The notes under the pieces were generated by a model. That model was not told the DNA's origin and ran no database searches. It saw only the letters and a program-made list of their open reading frames with translations. Below are positions 33,693 through 42,121 of a DNA stretch of 64,000 nucleotides, in pieces. The stretch's first letter is position 1; each line of letters begins with the position of its first letter. The translations under genes were made by a program, and so were the position numbers. The DNA is from Micromonospora sp. C28SCA-DRY-2 (GTDB lineage Bacteria > Actinomycetota > Actinomycetes > Mycobacteriales > Micromonosporaceae), in contig NZ_JAUMKD010000010.1 in the NCBI RefSeq assembly GCF_030519475.1, positions 186,001 through 250,000 of the forward strand, read 5' to 3'.

Positions 33693-34529
33693 TCAGGTGG
33701 CGCTGATGGTGCCGGTCATCAGCAGGGCGAGGACCAGAGTGCCCAGCGCCACCCGGTAGAGCACGAAGACGTACAGGGTGTGGTGGGCGACGTAGCGCAG
33801 CAGCCAGGCGATGGCCGCGTAGCCGATGGCGAACGCGATGACCGTGGCGACGACCATCTGGGCGACCGACGGCGCCGACGTGCCCGGTGCGGCCGGTTCG
33901 AAGACGTCGCCGATGCTGAAGATCCCGGACATCACCACCGCCGGGATGGCCAGCAGGAACGAGTACCGGGCGGCCGCCTCGCGGGTCAGGTTGAGCAGCA
34001 GGCCGGCGGTGAGCGTGCCGCCGGAGCGGGACACCCCGGGGATCAGCGCCATCGCCTGGGCGAAGCCCATCACCACGCCGTCGCTCATCCGGAAGTTCTG
34101 CAGGGTCCGGGTCTGCCGGCCCCAGTACTCGGCGAAGGCGAGGACGAACGCGAAGACGATCAGCGTGGTGGCGACCAGCCAGAGGTTGCGGCCGGCGGTC
34201 CGGATCTGGTCCTTGAACAGGAAGCCGAACAGCCCGATCGGGATCGAGCCGACGATCACGTACCAACCCATCCGGTAGTCGAGGCTGGAACGGACCGACT
34301 TGTCCCTGATCCCGACCAGCCACGTGCGGGTGATCCGCCAGATGTCCTTGGCGAAGTAGATCAGCACCGCCGCCTCGGTGCCGAGCTGGGTCACCGCGGT
34401 GAACGACGCCCCGGCGTCCCGGTCGAAGAAGATCGCGGAGGTGATCCGCAGGTGCCCGGACGAGCTGACCGGGAGGAACTCCGTCAGACCCTGGACGATG
34501 CCCAGGACGATGGCTTCGACCCAGGTCAC
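33693..34529 (-). CDS. uppP: Undecaprenyl-diphosphatase
   Basis: 278 residues from GTG 34529, which overlaps the stop of the LLM oxidoreductase by 4 bp. The membrane protein shows the two signature regions of the BacA/UppP family: GLTEFLPVSSSGHL near the N-terminus (catalytic Glu and Ser/His) and PGVSRSGGT in the middle, among about eight hydrophobic helices. It dephosphorylates undecaprenyl pyrophosphate to recycle the lipid carrier for peptidoglycan synthesis, and its overexpression is classically linked to bacitracin tolerance. Operon with the upstream oxidoreductase; no functional link between the two is obvious. Confidence 0.96.
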   Translation of the reverse strand: MTWVEAIVLGIVQGLTEFLPVSSSGHLRITSAIFFDRDAGASFTAVTQLGTEAAVLIYFAKDIWRITRTWLVGIRDKSVRSSLDYRMGWYVIVGSIPIGLFGFLFKDQIRTAGRNLWLVATTLIVFAFVLAFAEYWGRQTRTLQNFRMSDGVVMGFAQAMALIPGVSRSGGTLTAGLLLNLTREAAARYSFLLAIPAVVMSGIFSIGDVFEPAAPGTSAPSVAQMVVATVIAFAIGYAAIAWLLRYVAHHTLYVFVLYRVALGTLVLALLMTGTISAT

Positions 34530-35578
34530 TCGCCGACTCCGGCGAGGTCGAGCGCCTCGGCGACGGTACGCAGGGTCTGCACCCCGCTGTCCCGGTCGGC
34601 GGCGAACAGGCTCACCGACAGGGTGGTGACGCCGGCGGCGGCGTACTCCCGCATCCGCTCGGCGATGCGCTCCTTCGGGCCGAGCAGCGAGGTGCGGTCG
34701 ATGAACTCCATCGGCACCGCGGCGGCCGCGTCGCGCTGCCGCTTGGCGAGGTAGAGGTCCTGCACCTCGCGGGCGGCGTCGCCGTACCCCATGCGGGTGG
34801 CCAGCTGGTTGTAGAAGTTCTGCTGCCGGCTGCCCATGCCGCCCACGTAGAGGGCCGCGTACCAGCGGACCAGCTCGGCGCAGCTGGCGACGTCGTCGCC
34901 GACGACCACCGGAACGGACGGGACCACGTCGAAGCCGGCGAGGTCCTTGCCGATTTTCGCCCGCCCGGCCCGGACCGCGGCGAGGTGCTCCTCGGCGAAC
35001 TCCGGCGAGTAGAAGACGGCCAGCCAGCCGTCGGCGATCTCCCCGGCCAGTTCCAGGTTCTTCGGGCCGACCGCGGCCAGGTAGATCGGGATGTGCTCGC
35101 GCGGCGGGTGGAAGCCGAGCCGGAGCGCCTTGCCGGGGCCGTCCGGCAGCGGCAGCGTGTAGAACTCGCCGTCGTAGGCGACCTCCTTGCGCGCCACCGC
35201 CAGCTTCACGATGTCGACGTACTCGCGGGTGCGGGCCAGCGGCTTGGCGAACCGTACGCCGTGCCAGCCCTCGGAGACCTGCGGGCCGGAGACCCCGAGG
35301 CCGAGCCGGAACCGGCCGCCGGAGAGGGCGTCGATGGTCGCCGCGGTCATCGCGGTCATCGCCGGGGTGCGGGCGGGGATCTGCATCACCGCGGCACCCA
35401 CGTCGATCCGCTCGGTCTGGCCGGCCATCCAGGCGAGCATGCTCGGCGAGTCGGAGCCGTAGGCCTCCGCCGCCCACACCACCGAGTAGCCGAGCCGGTC
35501 CGCCTCCTGGGCCAGGGCCAGGTGGTCGGCCGGCGTGCTCCACGCCGTCTGGTATCCGAGGCTGAGCCCGAGTCGCAC
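34526..35578 (-). CDS. F420-dependent LLM-class oxidoreductase
   Basis: 350 residues from GTG 35578, with a GGGGAGGA ribosome site. The luciferase-like monooxygenase TIM barrel is evident: MRLGLSLGYQ, WAAEAYGSDSPSMLAWMAGQTERIDVGAAVMQIPARTPAMTAMTAATIDALSGGRFRLGLGVSGPQVSEGWHGV, and later YLAAVGPKNLELAGEIADGWL. The sequence is of the F420-binding subgroup common in mycobacteria and relatives. The reaction is unknown. It is the first gene of a two-gene unit with uppP. Confidence 0.92.
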   Translation of the reverse strand: MRLGLSLGYQTAWSTPADHLALAQEADRLGYSVVWAAEAYGSDSPSMLAWMAGQTERIDVGAAVMQIPARTPAMTAMTAATIDALSGGRFRLGLGVSGPQVSEGWHGVRFAKPLARTREYVDIVKLAVARKEVAYDGEFYTLPLPDGPGKALRLGFHPPREHIPIYLAAVGPKNLELAGEIADGWLAVFYSPEFAEEHLAAVRAGRAKIGKDLAGFDVVPSVPVVVGDDVASCAELVRWYAALYVGGMGSRQQNFYNQLATRMGYGDAAREVQDLYLAKRQRDAAAAVPMEFIDRTSLLGPKERIAERMREYAAAGVTTLSVSLFAADRDSGVQTLRTVAEALDLAGVGE

Positions 35579-35822
35579 TGGTCCTCCCCCATCCGCACCA
35601 CAGGTCGCACCAGGTTACGCAATGCCGCCCGCGGGGCCGATCACCGGCTCACCGGAATCGCCCCGACCTCGGCGTCGGGCGGCCGGCGGGTCGGGCGGAC
35701 GGACGGCTCCGGCCGGCCGGGCGGACCAGCCGGCACCGGGCCGAGCGGACACCGGGGCGGAGCGGCAGACTTGCCGGCGAGCGAGGATATCCGTCCGGCC
35801 CGGTTCGAAATAAGGTTCACCC

Positions 35823-36794
35823 ATGCAACAGCGACCGCTCGGCCGAAGCGGGCTGGCGGTTTCGCGGCTCGCTCTCGGCACCATGACCTGGGGCCGGGAC
35901 ACCGACGCCGACGACGCGGCCGCCCAGTTGAAGAGTTACCTCGACGCGGGCGGCAACCTCGTCGACACCGCCGACGTCTACGGCGACGGCGACGCCGAGT
36001 CGGTGATCGGTTCGCTGCTGGGCACCCTGGTCCCCCGCGACGAGCTGCTGATCGCCACCAAGGCGGGGTTGCGGCCGGGCAGCGGCCGCCGGCGTGACGG
36101 CTCGCGCGGGCACCTGCTGCGTACGCTCGACGCCTCGCTGCGCCGGCTCGGCACCGACCACGTCGACCTGTTCCAGGTGCACGGCTACGACCCGGACACC
36201 CCGCTGGAGGAGACCCTGGCGGCGTTGGACCACGCGGTGGCCAGCGGGCGGGTCCGCTACGTCGGGGTGTCCAACTTCTCCGGCTGGCAGACCGCCCGCG
36301 CCGCGACCTGGCAGGCCGCCTGGCCGGGGCGGGCCCCGGTGGTGGCGGCGCAGGTGGAGTACTCGCTGCTGGAGCGGGGCGTGGAGCGGGAGGTGCTGCC
36401 GGCCTGCGAGGCGCTCGGGCTGGGTGTGCTGCCCTGGTCGCCGCTGGGCCGCGGGGTGCTCACCGGCAAGTACCGGCACGGCCGGCCGGCCGACTCCCGC
36501 GCGGCGTCGCCGCACTTCGAGCGGTTCGTCGCCACCTACCTGGAGCCGCGCTGCTCCAGCATCGTCGAGGCGGTGGCCACCGCGGCCGGTGGGCTCGGGG
36601 TCTCGCCGCTGGAGGTGGCGCTGGCCTGGATCCGCGACCGGCCGGGAGTGGTGGCGCCGATCCTCGGCGCCCGTACCGTGGGGCAACTGCTCGGCGCCCT
36701 CCAGGTGGAGCGGATGACGTTGCCGGAGGAGATCACCACCGCGCTGGACGACGTGTCGTCGGTGCCGGTCGGCTACCCGGAGCGGGACGGCTGA
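35823..36794 (+). CDS. Aldo/keto reductase
   Basis: 323 residues from ATG 35823; TAAGGT at 35811-35816 lies 6 nt upstream, again a leaderless layout. The (beta/alpha)8 barrel carries the catalytic tetrad: Asp and Tyr in NLVDTADVYGDGDAE, Lys in LIATKAGL and His in DLFQVHGYD. The late segment GARTVGQLLGALQ belongs to the NADP(H)-binding end. It resembles NADPH-dependent AKRs of the potassium-channel-beta/YghZ branch. Substrate unknown; monocistronic and convergent with the next gene. Confidence 0.94.
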   Translation: MQQRPLGRSGLAVSRLALGTMTWGRDTDADDAAAQLKSYLDAGGNLVDTADVYGDGDAESVIGSLLGTLVPRDELLIATKAGLRPGSGRRRDGSRGHLLRTLDASLRRLGTDHVDLFQVHGYDPDTPLEETLAALDHAVASGRVRYVGVSNFSGWQTARAATWQAAWPGRAPVVAAQVEYSLLERGVEREVLPACEALGLGVLPWSPLGRGVLTGKYRHGRPADSRAASPHFERFVATYLEPRCSSIVEAVATAAGGLGVSPLEVALAWIRDRPGVVAPILGARTVGQLLGALQVERMTLPEEITTALDDVSSVPVGYPERDG

Positions 36795-36811
36795 CCGACG
36801 CCGCCGCGGCG

Positions 36812-37720
36812 TCAGCCGGGCGGGCGCTGGCCGGGGATCTCCCGGACGGCGGCGAGGAACCGGTTCTGGTCGTCCCGGGTCGCCGGATTGACGATCCGGA
36901 TCCAGGACCCGTCGTCGAACCCGATGGTCGACGGGAAGTGCATCAGCCGAGCACCGCCGTGGTCGCAGTCGATCCGGGCGATCCGGTCGCGCTGCACGCT
37001 CCACAGCAGCCGGGGCTGGCGCTTGTCCGGCCGCCCCTCGTCCGGCCGGCGGCCCATCCGCAGCAGGTGCAGGTGGGTGTCGGTCACCGCGAGCGGGGTG
37101 CCGGTGTAGCGCTCCAGGAAGAGCAGCAGGCTGCCGGCAAGGGTGGCGAGGTCGCCGCTGAAGACGTACCGGCGCCGGTAGGCGATCTCGGCGAGCTGGT
37201 CGGCCAGCGGCCGGTAGCGGCTGAGCCGGAACAGCGCCCGGAACGCCTCCTGCTCCTCGGTCAGCGGCAGCGGCTCCCGGGCCGGCGCCTGCTGCGGCGG
37301 CCCGGCCGCCGGCTCATCCTCGCCCGGCACGCCGGCCGCGAGCACGGCGGCCTTGCCGGGGAGCAGGAGTACGCCCGCGGCCAGCCGCACCGGGGTCATC
37401 ACCGCGTCCACCCAGGCCACCGGGTTGACGATGTTGAGCAGCCCGAACAGCGCCCGGGGGTCGAGCGCCTCGGCCATCTCGTCGCCGACCCGGTCGACGA
37501 GCTGGCTGCCGGCGCGGTGCCCCTCGGGCGCCCGGACCGGGGCCAGCCCGACGTAGCGCAGCTCCTGCCCGGGCACCAGCGGCGCGACCAGCGCGCGCTC
37601 GGGTTCGTCGCTGGTACGGAATTCGTCGCGCAGCTCGCGGGCCTTGTCCCGGGCCGCCCGGGCGCCACCGAGCACCGCCTCGGTGAGCCGCCCGAGCCGG
37701 CCCCGCCCACCACCGCTCAC
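36812..37720 (-). CDS. Hypothetical protein of the WXG-like cluster
   Basis: I do not recognise the family. 302 residues from GTG 37720. The N-terminus is basic and helical (LTEAVLGGARAARDKARELRDEF); a hydrophobic stretch near residues 100-130 (AWVDAVMTPVRLAAGVLLLPGKAAVLAAGV) may associate with membrane; and the C-terminal ~110 residues have a beta-rich pattern (VTDTHLHLLRMG, RLLWSVQRDRIARIDCDHGGARLMHFPSTIGFDDGSWIRIVNPATRDDQNRFLAAV) that suggests a PH-like or bPH-type domain. It lies downstream of two genes resembling type VII secretion substrates on the same strand. Confidence 0.75.
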   Translation of the reverse strand: MSGGGRGRLGRLTEAVLGGARAARDKARELRDEFRTSDEPERALVAPLVPGQELRYVGLAPVRAPEGHRAGSQLVDRVGDEMAEALDPRALFGLLNIVNPVAWVDAVMTPVRLAAGVLLLPGKAAVLAAGVPGEDEPAAGPPQQAPAREPLPLTEEQEAFRALFRLSRYRPLADQLAEIAYRRRYVFSGDLATLAGSLLLFLERYTGTPLAVTDTHLHLLRMGRRPDEGRPDKRQPRLLWSVQRDRIARIDCDHGGARLMHFPSTIGFDDGSWIRIVNPATRDDQNRFLAAVREIPGQRPPG

Positions 37721-37818
37721 GGCGCCACCTCGGTTCGCCGCTCACTCCTCGCGCTCACCGGCGCCAGCTCGGTTCGCGACTGCGGGGCTCGCCGGACCGG
37801 CTCACTCCTCGCGCTCAC
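37721..37818. repeat. Duplicated start-region segment
   Basis: GCTCACTCCTCGCGCTCAC occurs exactly at 37740-37758 and 37800-37818, and GGCGCCACCTCGGTTCGC (37721-37738) recurs with one change at 37760-37777. On the minus strand each copy reads GTGAGCGCGAGGAGTGAG, i.e. a start-like GTG with an embedded GAGGAG, just before the GTG of the 36812-37720 gene. Confidence 0.8.
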
Positions 37819-37840
37819 GCCGTACCTCCTCGATCGACCG

Positions 37841-38902
37841 TCACCGGCCCGCCGGCTGCTCCGCGGGCGGCTGACCGAAGACATTCTGGTCGATCCAGTC
37901 GGCGCCGTCCTGCACCGCCTGCCCGACCTTGTCGTCGACCAGGTCGGCGCCGGGGATCGAGAGGCCGGTGGCGACCGCGGCGGTGCCCCAGGTGACCCCG
38001 TGCACGATGGTGTTCGGCACGTTCCACGGCAGGTTGGTGGCCCAGTCGCGGGCGATCGTCTGGGCGCCGTTGGTGATGCCCTCGCTGCGCAGCACCTTCA
38101 TCCGCTCGAAGGCGCCCATGTCGAACGGCGAACCGGACTTGCCCAGCTTGAGGTGACCCCGAGCCGGGTCCAGGGCCTTGTGGTACCACTTGTCCGCCTT
38201 GCCGCCGGCGCTCCGCTTGTCGGCGAACTTCTGGCCGGTGCGCAGCCACTTCTGCTTGTCGACCAGCTTGTCCAGGTGGCTGCGCAGCTTTCGCAGGTAG
38301 TAGAGCACCCGCTGGAGCAGCTTGATCACCTTCTGCAGGTGCGCGGCCAGCGGCCGGATCACCTTGAGCATCCGGGTCAGCACGATCATGCCGCGGGTGA
38401 CCGTGATGGCCATGCCGGCCGCCCAGGACGCCCCGGCGGTGAACGGCGCCATCAGCAGCGCGGTGACCAGCGTGACCAGCATCCAGTTCACGAACTCGAC
38501 GCAGAGGTCGACCAGCACGTCGTGCACGGTCTGCAGGCCGTCGGCGACGCCGCGCAGGTATTCCGCGGTGGCGGCGAACTGCTCGCCGAGGTCGAGCAGT
38601 TGCTGCTCCACCTCGGCCATCCGGCGGCCGTACGCCTCACCGGACGGCGAGCGCCACCCCGCCTGGGCGGCCTCGCGGGTGCTGCGGTGGCTCTGCGCCA
38701 GCTCGCGCACCTGCGCGGCCAGCGCGTCCCATTCGGTGGCCTTGGCGCGCAGCGCCGCCGGCTCGCCGTCGACCAGGTCGACGAGCTGGATCAGCGGCCA
38801 GGCCAGGGTGCGGCAGACGCTGTCCACCGCCTCGTGCACGCCGGAGAGCGCGTTGTCGATGCCGTTCCAGAGCTGGACGGCGCTGCCGGCGGGCCCGCTC
38901 AC
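37841..38902 (-). CDS. WXG100/LXG-like protein with membrane hairpin, possible type VII secretion substrate
   Basis: 353 residues from GTG 38902, overlapping the upstream gene by 4 bp. The N-terminal ~130 residues are a helical hairpin with QAGWRSPSGEAYGRRMAEVEQQL, i.e. a W-x-S/G turn followed by a YxxxM/E-like segment, as in WXG100 proteins. Residues ~140-185 contain two hydrophobic spans, and the C-terminal ~150 residues are basic (HLDKLVDKQKWLRTGQKFADKRSAGGKADKWYHKAL), ending in a globular region of unknown identity. The layout resembles actinobacterial LXG/WXG-fused effectors or their carriers; no toxin motif is recognised. Confidence 0.75.
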   Translation of the reverse strand: MSGPAGSAVQLWNGIDNALSGVHEAVDSVCRTLAWPLIQLVDLVDGEPAALRAKATEWDALAAQVRELAQSHRSTREAAQAGWRSPSGEAYGRRMAEVEQQLLDLGEQFAATAEYLRGVADGLQTVHDVLVDLCVEFVNWMLVTLVTALLMAPFTAGASWAAGMAITVTRGMIVLTRMLKVIRPLAAHLQKVIKLLQRVLYYLRKLRSHLDKLVDKQKWLRTGQKFADKRSAGGKADKWYHKALDPARGHLKLGKSGSPFDMGAFERMKVLRSEGITNGAQTIARDWATNLPWNVPNTIVHGVTWGTAAVATGLSIPGADLVDDKVGQAVQDGADWIDQNVFGQPPAEQPAGR

Positions 38903-39231
38903 CGCGGCATCCCGGACTGGATGGCCTTGAACCCGGCGTCGATGTCCTGCTCGTTGCGCTCGTACGCCTCGGCCGTGCCGGCCAGCGCGGTGGCCACCCG
39001 CTCGAACGCGTCGTGCGCCGACCGGAACAGCTCCATCCCGCCCTCGACCTGCTCGGCGTACTTGTCGCGGAGCATGTCGCTGGCGAACGGCAGGTGACCG
39101 AAGGCGCCCGACGGGATGTCGCCGGCCGAGGCGATCCGGCTCTCCAGACCGGCCAGCGAGCTGGCGACCTGCTTCGCGGCGGTCTCCAGTCGACGGACCG
39201 CGTGCACATCGACTTCGATGTCTGGTGGCAT
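38899..39231 (-). CDS. EspC/WXG100-like type VII secretion target
   Basis: 110 residues from ATG 39231, with a GGGGAGGA ribosome site. It is an all-helical small protein (VHAVRRLETAAKQVASSLAGLESRIASAG ... LFRSAHDAFERVATALAGTAEAYERNEQDIDAGF). The AYERNEQD segment near the C-terminus matches the YxxxD/E export signal of ESX substrates. It is coupled to the WXG-like gene by a 4-bp overlap and divergent from the YbaB/EbfC-like gene, which starts 96 bp away. No ESX core gene (EccC) is next to it. Confidence 0.75.
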   Translation of the reverse strand: MPPDIEVDVHAVRRLETAAKQVASSLAGLESRIASAGDIPSGAFGHLPFASDMLRDKYAEQVEGGMELFRSAHDAFERVATALAGTAEAYERNEQDIDAGFKAIQSGMPR

Positions 39232-39327
39232 CGCCGTTCCTCCCCCGTGTCGTGCGGCCCACCGACGATACGATCATCCGGCCGCCGGGCACCACCCCGG
39301 TGCCACCGTCCACGGGGGAGGAATCTC

Positions 39328-39747
39328 ATGGCTGACCCGCTGTCCGCGTTCGACGCGCTCGCCGGGCGGATCGCCGACATCGAACGTCGCTTCGCCGGCC
39401 TGCAGGACGACCTGTCCGAGCTGTCCGGCACCGCCACCGACGAGAGCGGCCTGGTCACCGCCACCGTCGACGCCACCGGAGCGCTCACCGACCTGAGCTT
39501 CGCGCCGACCGCGTTGCGCGCCGGCACCGACGGGCTCGCGGAGATGGTGCTGGAGGCGTACGGGCGGGCCAAGGCCGCCGCGGCCGAGCGGTTCGAGGAA
39601 CGCACCGAGGGCCTCGACGCGAAACTCGGTGCCGGGCTGACCGACCTGTTCGGCGCGCCCGGCGACTTCTCCGCGCTGGGTCGGCTGGAGGAGGCCGTCG
39701 GCCGGCTGGGCCGGCTGGACGGCAAGCTGCCGGGCTCGCCGGCATGA
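39328..39747 (+). CDS. YbaB/EbfC-family nucleoid-associated-like protein
   Basis: 139 residues from ATG 39328, with GGGGGAGGAA upstream. The family pattern is visible: an N-terminal helix (LAGRIADIERRFAGLQDDLSELSGTAT), a central three-stranded sheet (GLVTATVDATGALTDLSFAP) and a C-terminal helix (LAEMVLEAYGRAKAAAAERFEE). Proteins of this family bind DNA, but actinobacteria also keep divergent paralogues beside WXG100 genes, as here. It overlaps the next gene by 4 bp. Confidence 0.85.
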   Translation: MADPLSAFDALAGRIADIERRFAGLQDDLSELSGTATDESGLVTATVDATGALTDLSFAPTALRAGTDGLAEMVLEAYGRAKAAAAERFEERTEGLDAKLGAGLTDLFGAPGDFSALGRLEEAVGRLGRLDGKLPGSPA

Positions 39748-40994
39748 CCTCGCCGAGCTGGCCGGAGATCGTCGACCGGCTGCGCGACACGCTCGCCCGC
39801 TGCGACCGGGACACCGACCTGGAGTTGGCCGCCGGTCCGCGCCGGCTGCACCTGCTGGTCCGCCGGGACACGGTCCGGCTGCACTGCCCGGGCTACGACG
39901 AGGCACGCCTGGCCGCGCTCGGCTGGCACCGCCCGGCCGACGGCAGCGGCGGCTGGTGGTACGAGACGCCGCGTACCCCGGAGCGGCTCGACCGGCTCAG
40001 CGCGTTCGTGGCGCGGACCGCCGCCGAGGTGCTCACCGCCGATCCCGGCGCGCTCTCCTGCCGGGCCCTGCCGCCCACGCCCGTCCCGGTGCCCGCCGTG
40101 CCGCAACCGGCCACCACGCCGGCCCCGGCGCCGGGCCGCGGCCACCCGCCGGTCGACCACGCGCCGGTCGGTGCGCTACGCGGGTCGCCGGGCCAGACCG
40201 AGGTCCCGACCGGCGAGCCGGCGGCGGTCGGCAGCCCGGCCCTGGCGACCGCGCGGGCGACGGCGACCGGAGCCGGCGGGACGGACCTTCCGGGCCCCGC
40301 GATCGCGCCGACGCCGACCGGCGGACCCGGGACGGCCGCCGGCCCGCATCCCACGGCCCAGCCGACCCGGGCGGCCGGGACCGGGCCGAGCGACGGTCCG
40401 AACCCCACCGCCCCCCGGCTGGCCACGGACGCCGGGACCGCCGGCGGCGCGTACCCCACGGCCCAGCCGACCCCCGCGGGCGGAACCGGGGCCGCCGGCG
40501 GCCCGAACCCCACGGGCCCCCGGGCCGCCCTGGACGCCGGAACCGGACCGGCCGACAGCCCCTACCCCACGGCCGGGTCGACAGCGGCGGCCGGAGCCGG
40601 ACCGAGCGGCACCGGCGCGCCGGAGCGGACGGTGGCGGAGCTGCTCGCCGAGGCGGCCGGTCGGCGTGACCTTCCCGGCTACCTCGGGGTGCTGGCGGCC
40701 GCTCCGGTGTGCGTGCCGCTGGCGGCGGAGCCGAGCCCGGAGGCCGACTTCCCGTGGACGGTGGCCACCGATCCGGCGGGCGCGCCGCTGCTGCCGGTGT
40801 TCACCTCGCCGGAGGCGTTGACGGCCTTCGCCGGCGCGGACGTGCCGTTCATCGCGCTGGCCTGCGCCGACCTGTTCGCCGACTGGCCGGACCGGTCCTG
40901 GGGGCTGGTGGTCGACCCGGGCACCCCGCAGTCGGTCGCGCTGGCCGCGCCGGCCCTGGCCGACCTGCTGGCGGCGAACGCCCCGGCCGGCTGA
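39744..40994 (+). CDS. SseB-like protein with a Pro/Thr/Gly-rich repeat linker
   Basis: 416 residues from ATG 39744. Residues 1-110 form a folded domain (SWPEIVDRLRDTLARCDRDTDLELAAGPRRLHLLVRRDTVRLHCPGY, then GWHRPADGSGGWWYETPRTPERLDRLSAFVARTAAEVL) resembling the TY-Chap/YbjN-like N-terminal domains found with SseB. Residues ~200-290 are a low-complexity linker of about five 18-residue repeats with PNPT/PYPT and DAGT motifs. Residues ~295-416 are SseB-like (ERTVAELLAEAAGRRD ... PLLPVFTSPEALTAFAG ... LVVDPGTPQSVAL). SseB-type domains act in secretion-chaperone contexts; this fits the neighbouring WXG-like genes, though the role is unproven. Confidence 0.78.
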   Translation: MTSPSWPEIVDRLRDTLARCDRDTDLELAAGPRRLHLLVRRDTVRLHCPGYDEARLAALGWHRPADGSGGWWYETPRTPERLDRLSAFVARTAAEVLTADPGALSCRALPPTPVPVPAVPQPATTPAPAPGRGHPPVDHAPVGALRGSPGQTEVPTGEPAAVGSPALATARATATGAGGTDLPGPAIAPTPTGGPGTAAGPHPTAQPTRAAGTGPSDGPNPTAPRLATDAGTAGGAYPTAQPTPAGGTGAAGGPNPTGPRAALDAGTGPADSPYPTAGSTAAAGAGPSGTGAPERTVAELLAEAAGRRDLPGYLGVLAAAPVCVPLAAEPSPEADFPWTVATDPAGAPLLPVFTSPEALTAFAGADVPFIALACADLFADWPDRSWGLVVDPGTPQSVALAAPALADLLAANAPAG

Positions 40995-41128
40995 GCCACC
41001 CGCGGCGGCGGGGCCGGCCGGCGGCGTCGGGCACCCGGCGCGGGCCGGCGGAAACCGGGCACGGGCAGCGGCGCGGGTCACCGCGGAGGGGGTGGCGGAC
41101 GGCCGCCGGGCTGGGCAGCATAGTGCCC

Positions 41129-41320
41129 ATGGACTACGAATACGCGCCGCTGCGGTTGCCGCCGAACGTCGACCGGTTGACCGCCGCGGCGCAGCTGGCG
41201 ATCCAGGCGGAGTTCTCCGGATGGGAGTTGGCCCGGGTGCGGCTGTTCCGGGACGGTACGCGGCAGGTGATGCTGCGTCGCCGGCGGATCAACCAGCCGC
41301 AGCCGGGCCTGTCGTACTGA
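41129..41320 (+). CDS. Small DUF5703-like protein
   Basis: 63 residues from ATG 41129; CATAGT (41119-41124) upstream suggests a promoter very close to the start. The sequence (YEYAPLRLPPNVDRLTAAAQLAIQAEFSGWELARVRLFRDGTRQVMLRRRRINQPQ) matches a small conserved actinobacterial family of unknown function that often begins MDYEY and mixes a helix with two strands. No catalytic residues are apparent. Confidence 0.75.
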   Translation: MDYEYAPLRLPPNVDRLTAAAQLAIQAEFSGWELARVRLFRDGTRQVMLRRRRINQPQPGLSY

Positions 41321-41404
41321 CGGCCCCGCGAGGCCGGGGCCCCGTGCCGCCGGCGCCCCGGAGCCCGCGCCGCGTGAGCCGGGCCCCGGGGCGTCGCGCC
41401 CTGC

Positions 41405-42061
41405 CTAGTGGGCGTGGTCGTGCTCGTCGTCGAGCTCCAGGAACGGGTGCTCGTCGAGCCGGCCGACCAGCCGGTCGTCGGCCCCCGGCTGGAACGGGCC
41501 CACCGGGTCGTCGTCGTCGAACGACTCCAGGTCGACCGGGGTGCCCACCTCGCTGACCATCACCACCCCGTCGAGCGGCTCCAGCTCCGGGATGTCCAGC
41601 GCGCCGAGCGAGCCGTCGCCGCTCTGCAGCAGCTCCAGCACCGCCTCGCCGACGCCCTCGACGGGCGCCGGCTCGTCCTCCTCCGGCGTGCCCTCCCGGC
41701 GGGCCACCTCGGCCACCCGGATCAGCGCCGAGACGCTCGGCACCCGGTAGTCCCGGCGCTGGCGCACCGAGATCACCCGCGGGTGCGGGTCGCTGGCCTC
41801 CACGCCCTCCGCGCCGCCGCCGAAGCGCTGGTCGGCCTCGTCCGGGTCGATGGACTCGACGTCCCAGGGAGTGACCTCGCCGAAGGCGTCCAGGAGTTGC
41901 TCGTCGTAGGCGTAGGAGGCGTTGTTCAACGCCACGTACGCCTGCCAGACGTCGTCGTCGTCGATGCGGCCCTGCGCGGCGCGGACGGCGGCCAGGTGGT
42001 GGCGGGCCGCTTCGATCACGCGCTCGAGGGCGGCGTCCAGCTCACCGTGCTGGTCGGTCAT
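41405..42061 (-). CDS. Acidic hypothetical protein
   Basis: 218 residues from ATG 42061. The N-terminal third is helical (LDAALERVIEAARHHLAAVRAAQGRIDDDDVWQAYVALNNASYAYDEQLLDAFGE); the remainder is strongly acidic, with Glu/Asp runs (EEDEPAPVEG, SFDDDDPVG) and a His-rich end (DDEHDHAH), which could bind metal. The family is conserved in actinobacteria but unnamed. It lies 60 bp downstream of the M20 peptidase's stop on the opposite side... both are on the minus strand, with the peptidase end at 42122 downstream of its own start, so this gene starts after that locus and may be co-transcribed with it. Confidence 0.75.
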   Translation of the reverse strand: MTDQHGELDAALERVIEAARHHLAAVRAAQGRIDDDDVWQAYVALNNASYAYDEQLLDAFGEVTPWDVESIDPDEADQRFGGGAEGVEASDPHPRVISVRQRRDYRVPSVSALIRVAEVARREGTPEEDEPAPVEGVGEAVLELLQSGDGSLGALDIPELEPLDGVVMVSEVGTPVDLESFDDDDPVGPFQPGADDRLVGRLDEHPFLELDDEHDHAH

Positions 42062-42121
42062 GTGAGGCAGTCCCTTCACGATGGGGAGGTTCGGTGCCGG
42101 ACGGTTGGTGCGCCGGACCGG

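Noticed and set aside
35823..36794. Interpretation of the aldo/keto reductase as part of an operon with uppP
   Set aside because: It is divergent from the LLM-uppP pair, with its own promoter-like box.
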